Of a stretch of DNA of 64,000 nucleotides, positions 22,415-35,010 are shown in pieces (the stretch's first letter is position 1; every line of letters begins with the position of its first letter). Source of the stretch: Hevea brasiliensis (taxonomy: Eukaryota > Streptophyta > Magnoliopsida > Malpighiales > Euphorbiaceae); contig NC_079503.1 in NCBI RefSeq assembly GCF_030052815.1, positions 47,596,735-47,660,734 on the forward strand, given 5' to 3'. The translations under genes were made by a program, and so were the position numbers. The notes under the pieces are model-generated. The model was not told the origin of the DNA. It made no database searches and worked only from the letters and a program-made list of their open reading frames with translations.

Positions 22415-25400
22415 TGTAACACCCTCACTGTAGCAATTACGTACATTCTACTATTCCAGTGACCGGTGTCGGTCTGGACAGCTAGAACGTCTGGAAAAAT
22501 AATTAGACTAGAGTGAGGAGTCATAAATAACTCAAATATTAATAAGAAAAATTTAGGAAAAATTTTAAAAATAAAATACAACTAAGTTAAATGAGCCGGT
22601 GCCCAAGCGATGGGTAACCTAGTAGGAAGTTGCGGTTCTCGCAATTAGGAGCCCTAGACCTGGGGAAAAATTCATAAAATAATTTTTGGGACTCTAGAGA
22701 AGAGTCATTGAGGTTTTTATGGCATTATAATGCGAAGAAAAGGTTTAGAAAAATTTTTCAATCGGTACAGACAATTTTGGCCCGTTAAACCAAATGGAGG
22801 ACATTTTGGTCATTTCGTCTTCAGAGATGATTTTTGGCCGACTTGTCCAATTAAGAAAATAATTATTATGATCTAAAATATGAATAAATATTGCTAAAAA
22901 CTAAATTGAAAATGAGTAGAGAAGAGAAGAAAAGAAAATGAAAGAAAATACTAATTATGACATCATATGATGTCATTTAAATTTCCTCCACCAATCACAA
23001 TTTGTTAAACTCATTAAAAGAGATAAAAGAGACCAAAAAATTGAAAAACCAATCTGCATCTTCAACCTTTGGGCAGCCAAAAACGTTGAGAGAGAGAGAG
23101 AGAAGAGGTTCCACCATTAAAGCTCCCTTAAGCTTCATTTCCCACTTCAATTCACCTTAAAACCTTATCCTCCCTTCACTAAAAATTATACCCACACCAA
23201 GGAGAAGTGTTTGGCAGCCAAGAAAGAGTAAGAAAGTAAAGAAAAATTAAAGTCTTGGTTGGCTTGGATTTGAGCTACAAGAGGTTAGTGCCCTAAACAA
23301 TTTCTTTTCTTTTTTTAATCTTGTAAGCATGCTAAATCAAGTAGAAATTGTGTGAAATTAAAAGAAAAACTTGAGTAAATGAAATCTCTAAATTTGGCAG
23401 CCATGAGAAAGTTTAAGGATTGTTGGTTTTTGATGAAATTAAGTGGCTTAATTATGTTATTGATGAGTATAGATGATGGATAGAGTGATTTGGTATGAGT
23501 TTGGTGTGTGTATGCCTTGAATTGGAAATTTGAGTTAGGGTTTGAGCATGAAATTGAGACTTTGATCATGTAATGATGAAAGTGAGTTTTAATGATCAAT
23601 TAGTGACCATTTGGTTATTGGTAAATAAGAAATCAAGTGTGTTTAGTGATGGGATTTAGGTTTAGTGTGGCTGCCCTAGGTGACCTGCAGAATTAGACAT
23701 GAGTCTAGCAGGTTTGGGCAGCCATAACTTGAATTGTAGAGGTTCAATTGGTGTTTGGACAATTGGATATGAAACTAAACACATAATGGCACAACTTTGG
23801 TGAAGAAACCATGCTCATAAGACCAAACCAAGTGGACCAAAAGCTTGCCCCAATCCGGGTGACCTGCAGTCTGTTTCTGCAGAATGACTAAATGAACAGT
23901 GTTTGGTCATTTGGTCATAACTCAGTGTAGAATAGTCCAATTGACCTGAAATTTTACCCACAACAAACTGAGATATAGACCAACAACTTTCATGGAGAAA
24001 TCTAACCCAAATTATGACTAGAACCTATCCAACAAGTGAGTTGAAGTCACTATTCACTGCACTTTAGATATGGTCAGTCCAGAAAAATTTCAATCCGGCC
24101 AGTTATGGTAAAATGATCATAACTTGAGTTACAAAACTCTAAATGGAGTGATTTAAAAAACGAAATTCAACTAGACAAAATAAGGAATAACTTTTATATT
24201 GATCATTTTGCCAAATTCCCACTGCAAAAATGACCAATGAAACAGTAAACACAAGGCATGAAAACTGAAAATTCTGCCCAATTAACATTAAGCTTGGAAA
24301 TGGTATTAGCAACCAATACCAACAAATTTTGAATGCAAAATGTGGTATCTTTGAGAACTTAGGTTCAATAAATTTATTATGTATTAAAAAGTCAACAATT
24401 TGAGTAAATAGTATTGTGAATAGTAATACATATACACAAAGTATAATAACTAAATTGGTAGAGTAAATTAAGGTATGAAATTTGGAATCCATGAAACATT
24501 CATGGATTACTTGAAATAGAAATAGTAATTCACCTAAATGACTTAATGAACATTTAAGTTATGTGAGTATATAGTTAAGATTTATTCTCATTACTAGTAG
24601 GTCTAATAATACATAAGTAATACCACTTGAATATGAAATGACATTAACCTAGATGGATTATTGAGTATAAATGGGATGAGGTTTACATTAGGATTTATGT
24701 TTCCATTACAAATAAGATAATAACACCTTGTATGAGTTATGAATTCATATAAATATTGTAATGAATAAATGAATCACATGAAAATATGAATGGAACATTT
24801 GTTTCTTCATAAGAGAAAGGAAAAATGTTTTGAGTACAATGGTATATGAACACCATTGTTGTGAATTGTGATCAATATGAATGATGTAAGGAATTTATGA
24901 ATATTATGATGAATGTATAAATTATGAAATTTATCATGAAATAATAAAGTCATAAAATATAATATGTTAATATTTAATGATATTATGTGCCCTTGTATCA
25001 CCTAGACATGTGTGTTAGATTGGATAGTTTGGCATGCCAATAGGGTGTTGTTTTAGCAGTACTGCGAAAGGCTTTATGCCTGTATTCATGGCTTTGTGCC
25101 CGTATTCATGGCATTATGCCCGCATTCATGGCATTATGCCAACATTCATGGCTTTTATGCCCGATTTTGTGTTATCATGGCTTTTTAGCAATACTGACTG
25201 CATACGTGGTTGACGTTCTGCATCCCATGGTATGACGGCCCGAGGCACCGCGGTGTCCAGTGCCAACGACCAGTTATCCAGTTTAGTCAGCTTGTCATAG
25301 GTTACTTGGGTAGTGAAATTTATTGAAATAAGTTAAGAATCTTAGCAATTAAAAATATTAGAAATTAAATAAAATAAATGAGTAAGATGACCTAAAATAA

Positions 25401-26491
25401 ATTAGAATAGTTATTTATTAGAAAGAATCGAAATGAACTGGACCGATATCAAAATTTACTTATTATGAAATAATCTGAGACAACTTAGCAAGTATAGAGA
25501 AAATGCTAAAAGATTAGCAAAGAAAATTATAACATAAATAAATATTGCAAATGTGACTTATATAATAATATAAGCATAAATTTATTATTTTCAGATCATT
25601 TTTCTTTGTACATTATTACTGTACATTGGCGAAATAAACACTTTCAAAGAAGACTAAATTAGGATAAAAAATATTAAATTTTAGAATCGCATGTGAAGTA
25701 TAAATAAATCTTAATTATTTAAATTATGTTTTATTTCTATCTTTATTTGTATATTATTTCCTTATTATATTATTGCACCATTAAGCAGTAATGCTTAGCG
25801 CGATGGAATTGTTTCCTCGCGCAGGTACTGAAGTTAAAGCCCAGCGAATACTAAACAGAGATTTTGGAGTTCTGATCTGCAGAGCATTCAAGGTTGTCAC
25901 CTCCTCAGCAATGCATGTAGATAGGGCTCACATTAAGCATATCATGTATTTTGTGTATGTTATTTATTTCTTATATTGTAATATAAATTAGCAAATTGTA
26001 ATTAATTTGTATATCATGTAAATTAAGGATTTATTTAATTATTGCAAATGATGTAAATTAATGCAAATTTGAGAATTTTGCTATAAGAATGGAGCATGAA
26101 TGAATTTGTACAAATGAGTATAGATTTGAATTACATAATGATTTTTCAAATGATGATATGAGTATGGAAATGATTATGAAATTAAAATGTATGGATGAGA
26201 TTTGAAATATGAGAAAATTATGAGAATGATTGATGAGATAATTATGATTAGCATGGATAAGATTTTATGTTGAAAATATTGTTGAATTTCAAACAGGTGA
26301 ATATTGAAATACACCAAACGATAATAAAATAGGGGAAACTCCGCTGGTTTCTCCGTTGAAAAATAATTGATATTAAATTAAATGAATTTAAAATTATTTA
26401 AAAAAAATAAAGTAAGATAAATTAGGGTGCTCCGGCACCGATTGTAGCATGCCTTGCTCGGCTACACTGTAGTCGGGTGAGGGGTGTTACA
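22415..26491 (+). repeat. Solo gypsy LTR, 4.1 kb, TSD ATGGA
   Basis: Begins TGTAACACCCTCAC and ends GGGTGTTACA, with perfect 5-bp duplication ATGGA at 22410-22414 and 26492-26496. It lies inside the element D LTR. No gag-pol and no internal region, so it is a solo LTR. Frames such as 23315-23599 and 24139-24492 lack known domains. AGGTTAGTGCCC at 23284 resembles a splice donor as in other LTRs here. Confidence 0.9.
25070..25170 (+). repeat. Minisatellite (ATTCATGGC unit) in solo gypsy LTR
   Basis: Four to five units of about 21 bp based on GCATTATGCCCGCATTCATG, with variation. The flanking sequence is less AT-rich than the rest of the LTR. Confidence 0.85.
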
Positions 26492-28001
26492 ATGGATGAA
26501 GAAGAAAAAAGTTACTTCTTTTTATCCCTTTTTAATCTCTCATTTAATATAAGTTAACAAATGATAAATATTAATTAGTTAATCAAAATTCTTGTCCCAA
26601 TATCATTGTTGCATTTGTCAACACTTAATATTAATCACGAGATTAAGATTTAATTAATCATGATTAATTAGGCTAAGATTAATTAATTAATCATCATTAA
26701 CTAATTCATATTCCTCTTACTTTGACCAAGTCAAAATGTTAAAGTTTGACTAAGTCAAATTGGTCAACATTTAACCAAGTTAAAATTCTCCGAAATTCAT
26801 TTTCTTCCTTTAGTAAATTTTCAAGTTTATATTTAAACTATTTAAATATTAACTTGTATACTTCCTTAGATAAATTTAGTTTCAAGTTATGCTAGTAACT
26901 TTCTAATCTTATTACAAACTAAATTTGTTAATTCAATTAGTCAACTAACTCTTTAATCAATTAATTAAATCAAGTATGCTTTGATCAAAATGCTCTTATG
27001 TGTGTGACTTACTAGGTTCATCACTAATTGGCAATGAGATAGAACCATTCCAAAAATCAGAATGAAATTTCGATTTCATTCAAGTTCTCATAAGTCATAG
27101 TTGACATCTAGAATTATGTGCTATGACTATCCAACTAGTTATGAATTATATCTCTAATTCATGAACCATGATCATACATACCATGCACTATAATTTCTCC
27201 ATTACAAATTCCTAATTCTAGCTGGAGTCATAGTTTATGTTAAACTCCAATTACATCAAATATTATGTTTCTCTTTTAATTCCAATTATTGATTAATATG
27301 ACTTTCTTGTTAGAAACTCCTTTCTAACTAAGTCTATCTATCATTACTAGGAACTTAAATCATCAAGAACAATTAAATGAATACAGGATTTTATCCCTAT
27401 TTACTTAGGGTACTGAATCCCATCTTGACTAACACCTACCTCCATATATAACAAGTAGGAGCTAACACATACCCATATACTCATATATAGTACAAGCATG
27501 AAAGCAGTGTTAAACTCAAACCACCTATATACAAAAAAACTATGTTATCTTAGATCAAGGGATTATATGCTCTAGCATGATCTTTATAACATTGCATTGA
27601 CAAGAGTAAACTCCTTGTGCATGTCATAAGTGTCACTGGTTCAGCCTACTCAAAAAATAAGTGCCCACCATGTTTGTCTTATAGTATGTAACTCACCATT
27701 CCATCCCATTAGTATCTCATACTAATATATGGAAACAAACCTGAATGATAACCTTTCTGGATAAATCATGTCCCATATGAAGTATCCTAGATTGTGAACC
27801 ATAATTTATAATACTTGTGAAAGCATGTTCTATCACTTATATTCTTAACACTTTAAGAATATAACATCAAACAAGATATCAAAGGACTTTTTCCATTAAA
27901 GATAAATAATTTATATTAACAGAAAGAATAATTGCTTTTATTGATGAATAAATGTTTACAAGATATCAATAAATGATATGCTCTAGGGAATACTGCTAAC
28001 A
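26492..28001 (-). repeat. Element D 3' LTR, second piece
   Basis: Resumes after the solo gypsy LTR and ends ATACTGCTAACA at 28001, next to a polypurine tract. The two pieces give about 2.04 kb, close to the family LTR length. GTGTGTGACTTACTAGGTTC (about 27000) is shared with the copia LTRs. Confidence 0.8.
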
Positions 28002-28341
28002 ATCTCGCACTTGCATTAAAGCCATTTATTGCAATATCTAAGACCCATCTTTTCAAGACGCTGATCTAGTTGATTTTGTGTCATGGCTTTTGTGAATGGA
28101 TCAGCTGAATTATCAACTGATGCTATTTTTTTGCATAGCTACATCACCGCGCTTAACTATTTCTCTTATAATGTGGTAGCACCCTTCTATGTGCTTGGAT
28201 TTCTGGTGAGACTGGGGTTCCCTTGCTTAAATAACAGCACCATTATTGTCACAAAACAAAGGAATTAGTGATTGAATAGAGGGGACCACTCCAAGTTCTT
28301 TTACGAACTTTTTTATCCAAACAGCTCCTTTTGCAGGATCC
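28002..28341 (-). pseudogene. Element D pol 3' end (RNase H C-terminus)
   Basis: Minus-strand remnant of the last ~110 codons of copia pol, with ADPFTKAM near 28085-28110 (others have DPFTKPM) and the terminal RYCNKWL-like end next to the polypurine tract GTGCGAGAT. It stops at GATCC, the target of copia-3, and resumes at 41099 within the EAEY motif of RNase H. Confidence 0.8.
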
Positions 28342-30451
28342 TAAAGGAACGAAAGCGTGAAAAACACAAGTTTATACCATTGAATTCAAAAATTTTCACC
28401 AATGGTCACATGCATCATGCAAGATTTATTTTTTATCTATTTGATTTCAATAATAAACAACATATTAAAAATCTTTTAATATGTTTTTGGATCTGTATTT
28501 GCCATTTAAGATTTTAAAATTAATCAGATTAATTTTAGAACCCTAGATTAAATCAAGAACGATTACACTAACCTCTTGATGCACTGCAGCGTGTCTGCGC
28601 CTTTGAGATTTATCTTCAGGACACCAGATGTTGTCCCTCTAGCTTGTCCACACCAAGAACACCTATGGCAGCCCTTGAACAGCTTCTAAAGCTTTTTCTA
28701 TTAATTAGAAATTCAAGTTCTGCCTTTTTAGAGATTAGAGATGTAAACAGGATACTAGAAACAATTTCTAGTGTTCTTAATTCAAGAGATTGATGGCTAA
28801 TCTCTTTGAATTGATGAGAGATGAAGAAGAATAGATGAAAAGCCTCAAAGTGGCGTGACAAAGGAGAGGAGTGGCTGCTGGTTATTTTTTTTCTTTTCAT
28901 AACCACACTTAAATAGCTAGGTTAACACATTAAACCCTTACCACATGTCACCCTTTGATTAGCTCTAGGTTTAAGTGACCCAATCACATTGTGCCAAGTG
29001 TCAAACCTATATTTAATCTTGATTTTAATCATCTTACATGATTAAAAAACATTTGGCAAGCTTATGTGCAATCCCATGTGTCACCATCTAATGGTGCCAC
29101 GTGTCACACTGTGAAATGATCAAAATGCCCTGTGTCTTAATTTTGAGTTCTTAACCCAAAATAACTATTTTTCTTCTTCTAATTAATTTATATCAAATAT
29201 AAATTAATTAATTAATCTCTATTAATTAATTTCTCATTAATTAAATTCATATTTAAACACTTTAAATAAAAATTTAATTTATACTACACATCCAATAATC
29301 TAGATTTGGTTTCAAGTCATGCTAGGGACTTTGCAATTTAATTGCAAACCAAACCTATTTAATTAATCAATTAAACTCTTTAATTAATTAATTAAATCAT
29401 ATTTAAATAGGTGATAACTTGTGTATGTGTGTGACTTACTAGGCTCATCACTAATTGGCAATGAGACATGATATCAACTCTTAATATCATCAGAACTCTT
29501 TTTTTACCATAAATGATTTCTCTAAATCATTTTATGAACCTCATAGACCATGGTTAACACCTAGCATAGCATGCCATGGCCACCCAATTAGTAATAAAGT
29601 TTACCTTAAATGAACCTATAATCATATGTTACCATGCACTAGAATCTCTCTGTTACAAAATCCCAACTCAAGATGGAGTCATGGTTTATGTCAAACTCCA
29701 TTTGCTATGAATATTATGTTCTCTTTTAATTACAGTTCTTGATTAAAAGATTTTCTCATTAGAAACTCTTTTCTGAATAAATCTATATGTCCTGGCCAGG
29801 AACTTGAAACATCAAGAACAATTAAATGAACATAGGATTTTATCTCTATTTACTTAGAGGAACAGATTCCATCTTGATCAACACCTACCTCCATATATAA
29901 CTAGTAGGAGCCAACACATGCCCATATACCCATACATAGTACAAGTATGAAAGTAGTATCAAACTCAAACTACCTATATACAAGATAATTATGCTATCTC
30001 AGGCCTAAAGATTATATGCACTGATATGATTTATGACAAAACATTGACAAGAATAAACTCCATTTGCTTGTCATAAGTATCACTGGTTCGGCCTACTTAT
30101 CATTTATAAGTGCCTATCATGTTCGTTATATGGCATGAGACTCACCATTCCATCTTATTTATATCTCATATAAATAACTTGGGAACAAACATGAATACAA
30201 TCTTTCTGGATAAATCATGTCCTTATTATGAAGTATCCTCGATTGTGAACCTATTTATGATACTTTGTGCTTGAAATATTGTCACTCATATTCTTAACAA
30301 CTTAAGAATAATATTTCTAACAAAATATCAATGGACCTTTTCTATTACACATAAATATATTATGTAAACGGAAAAGTGGAAATGCTTTTTATTAATAAAA
30401 ATATGTGCAAGATACATACTAAATGATATGCTCTAGGGCATACTACTAACA
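28342..30451 (-). repeat. copia-3 3' LTR
   Basis: Starts TAAAGGAACGAAAGCG (mutated TG) and ends ACTACTAACA. G-box at 29098-29103. The 96-aa minus frame 28616-28906 is the LTR sense-strand uORF also seen in copia-4. Confidence 0.93.
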
Positions 30452-30461
30452 ATCTCCCACT
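30452..30461 (-). promoter_or_regulatory. copia-3 polypurine tract
   Basis: Minus-strand AGTGGGAGAT abutting the 3' LTR, as in copia-1 and copia-4. Confidence 0.85.
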
Positions 30462-30465
30462 AGCA

Positions 30466-32242
30466 CTAGAGCCATTCATTACAATATCTTAGACCTATCT
30501 TCTCAAGATGTCGGTCTAACTGAGTCTGTGACATAGGCTTAGTGAATGGATCAGCTGGATTTTCTGCTTATGCTATTTTCTGCATGGCTACATCGCCTCG
30601 CCCAACTATTTCTCTGATAATGTGGTAGCGCCTTTCTATGTGTTTGGATTTCTGGTGAGACCTTGGTTCCTTAGCTCAGATGATCGCTCCATTATTGTCA
30701 CAAAGGTAGTGGAACCGCTGACTCAATGGAAGGAACTACTGTAAGTTCTCGCCATGAACTTTTTATCCAAATGACTTCCTTTGCAAGATTCGATGCAAAG
30801 AATATACTCACCTCAGAGTGGAATCTGCAATGTGCTATGTTTGGAACTCTTCCAACCGATCGCACCTCCATTACAAATGAACACATATCTAGAGTTAGAC
30901 TTTCTATCATCGATATCCGATTGGAAATCGAATCGTGATAACCATCCAATTGCAAGTCTCCACCTCCATAAATCAAGAATAAATCCTTAGTTCTTCTCAA
31001 GTACTTAAGGATATTCTTGACAGCTATCCAGTGTTCCAAACTTGGATTGGATTGATACCTGCTAGTCAAACTAACAGCATATGCGATATCCGGCCTAGTA
31101 CACAACATTGCATACATTAAACTTCCAATAGCTAAAGCATATGGAATCCTGGCCATCTTATCTCTTTCTTCAGGTGTCTTTGGAGACATCTCTCTAGAAA
31201 GGTGGATACCATGTCTCACTGGTAATAATCCTCTCTTGGAATCAAGCATGTTAAACCTCTTTAACACCTTTTCCAGGTATAGACTTTGAGATAAATCAAT
31301 TATTCTTTTCGCTCTATCTCTATAGATGCGATTCCCAAGAATATAGGTTGCCTCCCCTAAGTCTTTCATGGAGAATGTATTTGACAACCATACCTTTATA
31401 GTCGTCAACATACCTGTGTCATTACCCATCAACAGTATGTCATCCACATATAAGACAAGAAAGTGATAGCACTATCACTAACCTTCTTATATACACATGG
31501 CTAATAAAACCAAAGGATTTAATGGCTTTATCAAAACAGATGTTTCAACTCCTCGAAGCTTGTTTCAACCCATAAATGGATCGCTTTAGCTTGCATACCT
31601 TGGAACCATCTTGGGATTCAAAACCCCTAAGTTGTTCCATGAAAATGTTTTCTTCAATGTATCCATTGAGAAAAGCTGTTTTGACATCCATCTGCCAAAT
31701 CTCATAATCATAGTATGCAACTATTGCTAATAAAATCCTAATTGATTTAAGCATGGCAACAGGCGAGAAAGTCTCCTCATAGTCGATTCCTTGCCTTTGG
31801 CGAAACCCTTTCGCTACTAGTCTTGCCTTATAGGTCTCTACCTTTCCATCAGAACCAATTTTCTTCTTGAAAACCCATTTGTTCCCTATAGGTACAATAC
31901 CTTCAGGTGGGTCAATAAGATCCCAAACTTGATTCTTATACATGGAATCAATCTCGGATTTCATAGCATCAATCCATTTTGAAGAGTCTATATCTGATAT
32001 AGCTTCTTCATAAGTAAGTGGATCATCTCCATGATCTACTTCTTCATGAGTAGATAACTCTTGTTCTTCTTCATGAAGAAAACCATATCTCACTGGTGGG
32101 TGAGATACCCTGGTTGTTCTACGAGGAACAGCTGTAGATGTTTCATCAACGGGTATAGATTGACTAGATGGATCTATATCCATATGATCTGTTGGTTGGT
32201 CAGAATTCTCCAATTCTGACTCTATTTGCCTTCCTTTGCATC
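30466..32242 (-). pseudogene. copia-3 pol, RT and RNase H part (broken)
   Basis: Minus-strand frames 31545-32242 (acidic linker and RT fingers: WQMDVKTAFLNGYIEENIF) and 30698-31450 (palm with YVDD at 31439-31450, then RNase H start ALCTRPDIAYAVSL-like). They are separated by small deletions around 31450-31510. RNase H is degraded below 30940. The terminal stop is at 30466-30468. The upstream half of pol lies beyond the inverted-LTR composite, which cuts the coding sequence in the linker between integrase and RT. Confidence 0.88.
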
Positions 32243-35005
32243 TGTAACACCCTCCCCGTAGCAATTTCGCACAGTCTACTGTTCCGGTGACCGGTGTCGG
32301 TCCGGACAGCTAGAACGTCCGGAAAAATATTTAAACTAAAGTCGGGAATCATAATTAACTCAAATATTAATAAGAAAAATTTAGTAAAAATTTTAGAAAT
32401 AAAATACAGTTAAGTCAAAAGAGCCGGTGCCCAAGCGATGGGTAACTGTGAGGTAAGTTGCGATTCTGAACGAGGAGCCCTAGACTCGGGGGAAAAATTA
32501 TAAAATAATTTTTGGGACTCCAGAGAAGGGTTATTGAGGTTCCCATGGCATTAGAATGCCAAGAAAATACCTAGAAAAATTTTTCAATTGGTACAGACAA
32601 TTTTGACCCGTTAAGCCAAACGGAGGGCATTTTGGTCATTTCGCCTTCAGAGGTGATTTTTGGCCGACTTGTCCAGTTAAGTAAATAATTAATATGACAT
32701 AAAATATGAAGAAATATTACTAAAAATTAAAGTGAAAATGAGTAGTGAAGAAAAGAAACTAAATGTGACACCCCTTACCCGACTACAGTGTAGCCGAGCA
32801 AGTTATGCCACTCAGTGTGCTGGAGCACTCTATTTTATCTGATTTCAATACAGTCCTTGATTTATTTATTCAAAAACTTTATTGAAGATTTAGGCTATTT
32901 TTACTTTTATCAAAATCTAATTCCTATCTCCATTTCACCACATGCTTGAATTTACTAACTAATCCATTTTACTTATATTTATATACTTTAAACATAATCC
33001 CTAGTGCACTCCAAGTCCATTAAAGCACTAAATCTTGTTCCTTATTTTGTCTAGTTGAATTTCCTTTTTTGAATCACTCCATTTGGAGTTTTGTAGCTCA
33101 AGTTATGGCCAAAATAAGTTTACTGTTCACGTGCACTGTTCATGCTGCACTTTTGGGTTTTGGCAGATTTTGGTCCAACTTTGGTCAGTAATTTGACCAA
33201 GTTAAGTTCATAATTTGGTCTAACTTTCTTCATATTAAATGTTCTACTATGCCTTAGGTTTCCATCGGTTCAAGAATCGCCTAAATCCGAGTTTTCTAGA
33301 GAGAGTTATAGTCCTCCAAACATTGCTGCTCAAATAAAAATTCTGGAAATCTCAGTACAGTAAACTTCACTTTGGTCAATGATTTATTAGGTTCTGGTCA
33401 TAATTTGGGGTAGGTTTCTTCATGAAAGTTGTTTGTCTATGTCTTAACTTGTTGCTGTAAAAATTTCAGGTCAATTGACCATATCTACAGTGAGTTATGG
33501 CCAAATGAACAGTTTTACTGTTCATTTGGTCATTTCTGCAGGGGCTATTTGCAGGGTATCCGGATTGGGGCCAAGTTTTGGTCCTATTTCTTTGGTCTTT
33601 TGGGCATGGTTTCTTCAGCAAAAATGTGCCATTACAAGCCTAGTTTCATGTCCAATTGGCCAAACATCAATTGGACCTACACAGCCAAAGTTATGGCTAT
33701 GCAAGTGGACTGAATTTTCAGTCCCTCTGCTGCACTCATTGGGCAGCCTTCCATTTCAGTTTTGCCATGCATTAACTCACTTCAAATTATGATTAACTTG
33801 CCTTAAATGGTCACTAATTGACCACTAGAATGTCCATTAATCATTTAAAAACAATATCTCCAATTTTCATACTAACCCTAATTGATCAAATCTCATTCTC
33901 ATACAAACTCAAAAAATTCAACTCCATTAAACTCCAATTTATATATATGCATTAATTGACATTAATATACCAACTTAATTGCAATTAAACCATCAATACC
34001 CTAACCCTCTCTTGGCTGCCACCATTCATACATACTCCTACATAAGTGTTTTATTCAATTTCTTAACAATTTCTTATTCACTTGAACTTCCTAACAAGGA
34101 ATAAAAAGAAAAATGTAAGAGTTAGCACTAACCTTTTTTTTTTAGCAGAATTTTCCGAAGCAATTCCTTCACTTTCTTGGCTTTTCTTGGCTTCCAAACA
34201 CTCCTACAAGGTGTGGAGGTAATTTTTATTGAAGGGATCTAGGGTTTTTGGTGCAAGATAAGCAAGGTTTCCAAGCTTGGAAGCTTGAACTATGGTGGAA
34301 ACCCTCTCCTTTCTTTCTCTACGTTTTGGCTGCCCAAGGATGAAGATGGGAGTGCGGATTTGGTCTTTCATTTTGTCTCATTTTAATTAGTTTTTATCTC
34401 TTTTAATTTGGCTTGTTGGGTTGTGATTGGTGGAAGCCTTCCAAATGACATCATGTGATGTCATATTTAGGTTTTTCTTTCATTTTCTTTTCTTCTTTTC
34501 TCTACTCATTTTCACTTTAATTTTTAGTAATATTTCTTCATATTTTATGTCATATTAATTATTTACTTAACTGGACAAGTCGGCCAAAAATCACTTCTGA
34601 AGGCGAAATGACCAAAATGCCCTCCGTTTGGCTTAACGGGTCAAAATTGTCTGTACCGATTGAAAAATTTTTCTAGGTATTTTCTTGGCATTCTAATGCC
34701 ATGGGAACCTCAATAACCCTTCTCTGGAGTTCCAAAAATTATTTTATAATTTTTCCCCCGAGTCTAGGGCTCCTCGTTGCGAGAACCGCAACTTACCTCT
34801 GGTTACCCATCGCTTGGGCACCGGCTCTTTTGACTTAACTGTATTTTATTTCTAAAATTTTTACTAAATTTTTCTTATTAATATTTGAGTTAATTATGAT
34901 TCCCGACTTTAGTTTAAATATTTTTCCGGACGTTCTAGCTGTCCGGACCGACACCGGTCACCGGAACAGTAGACTGTGCGGAATTGCTACGGGGAGGGTG
35001 TTACA
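32243..35005. mobile_element. Inverted-LTR gypsy composite (fold-back), TSD GCATC/GCCTC
   Basis: A 521-bp forward gypsy LTR start (32243-32763) is joined to a full 2242-bp LTR in reverse (32764-35005, TGTGACACCCC to GGGTGTTACA). Both outer ends are therefore the LTR 5' end (TGTAACACCCTCCCCGTAGC). The arms pair over about 510 bp with roughly ten differences, around a loop of about 1.7 kb. The flanks GCATC and GCCTC match a single 5-bp target (GCCTC is the sequence uninterrupted in copia-4), so the unit integrated once. No coding domain: 33429-33792 frames are LTR sequence. Confidence 0.88.
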
Positions 35006-35010
35006 GCCTC

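Noticed and set aside
24139..24492. 117-aa hydrophobic minus-strand frame, possible membrane protein
   Set aside because: Lies inside the solo gypsy LTR with perfect TSD; AT-rich sequence yields hydrophobic chance frames. No homologous frame in the related LTR-F.
28083..28268. 61-aa plus-strand frame
   Set aside because: Antisense shadow of the RNase H end of element D.
33429..33792. 94- and 105-aa overlapping frames in the reversed LTR
   Set aside because: No domain; matches LTR non-coding sequence shared with other gypsy LTRs.
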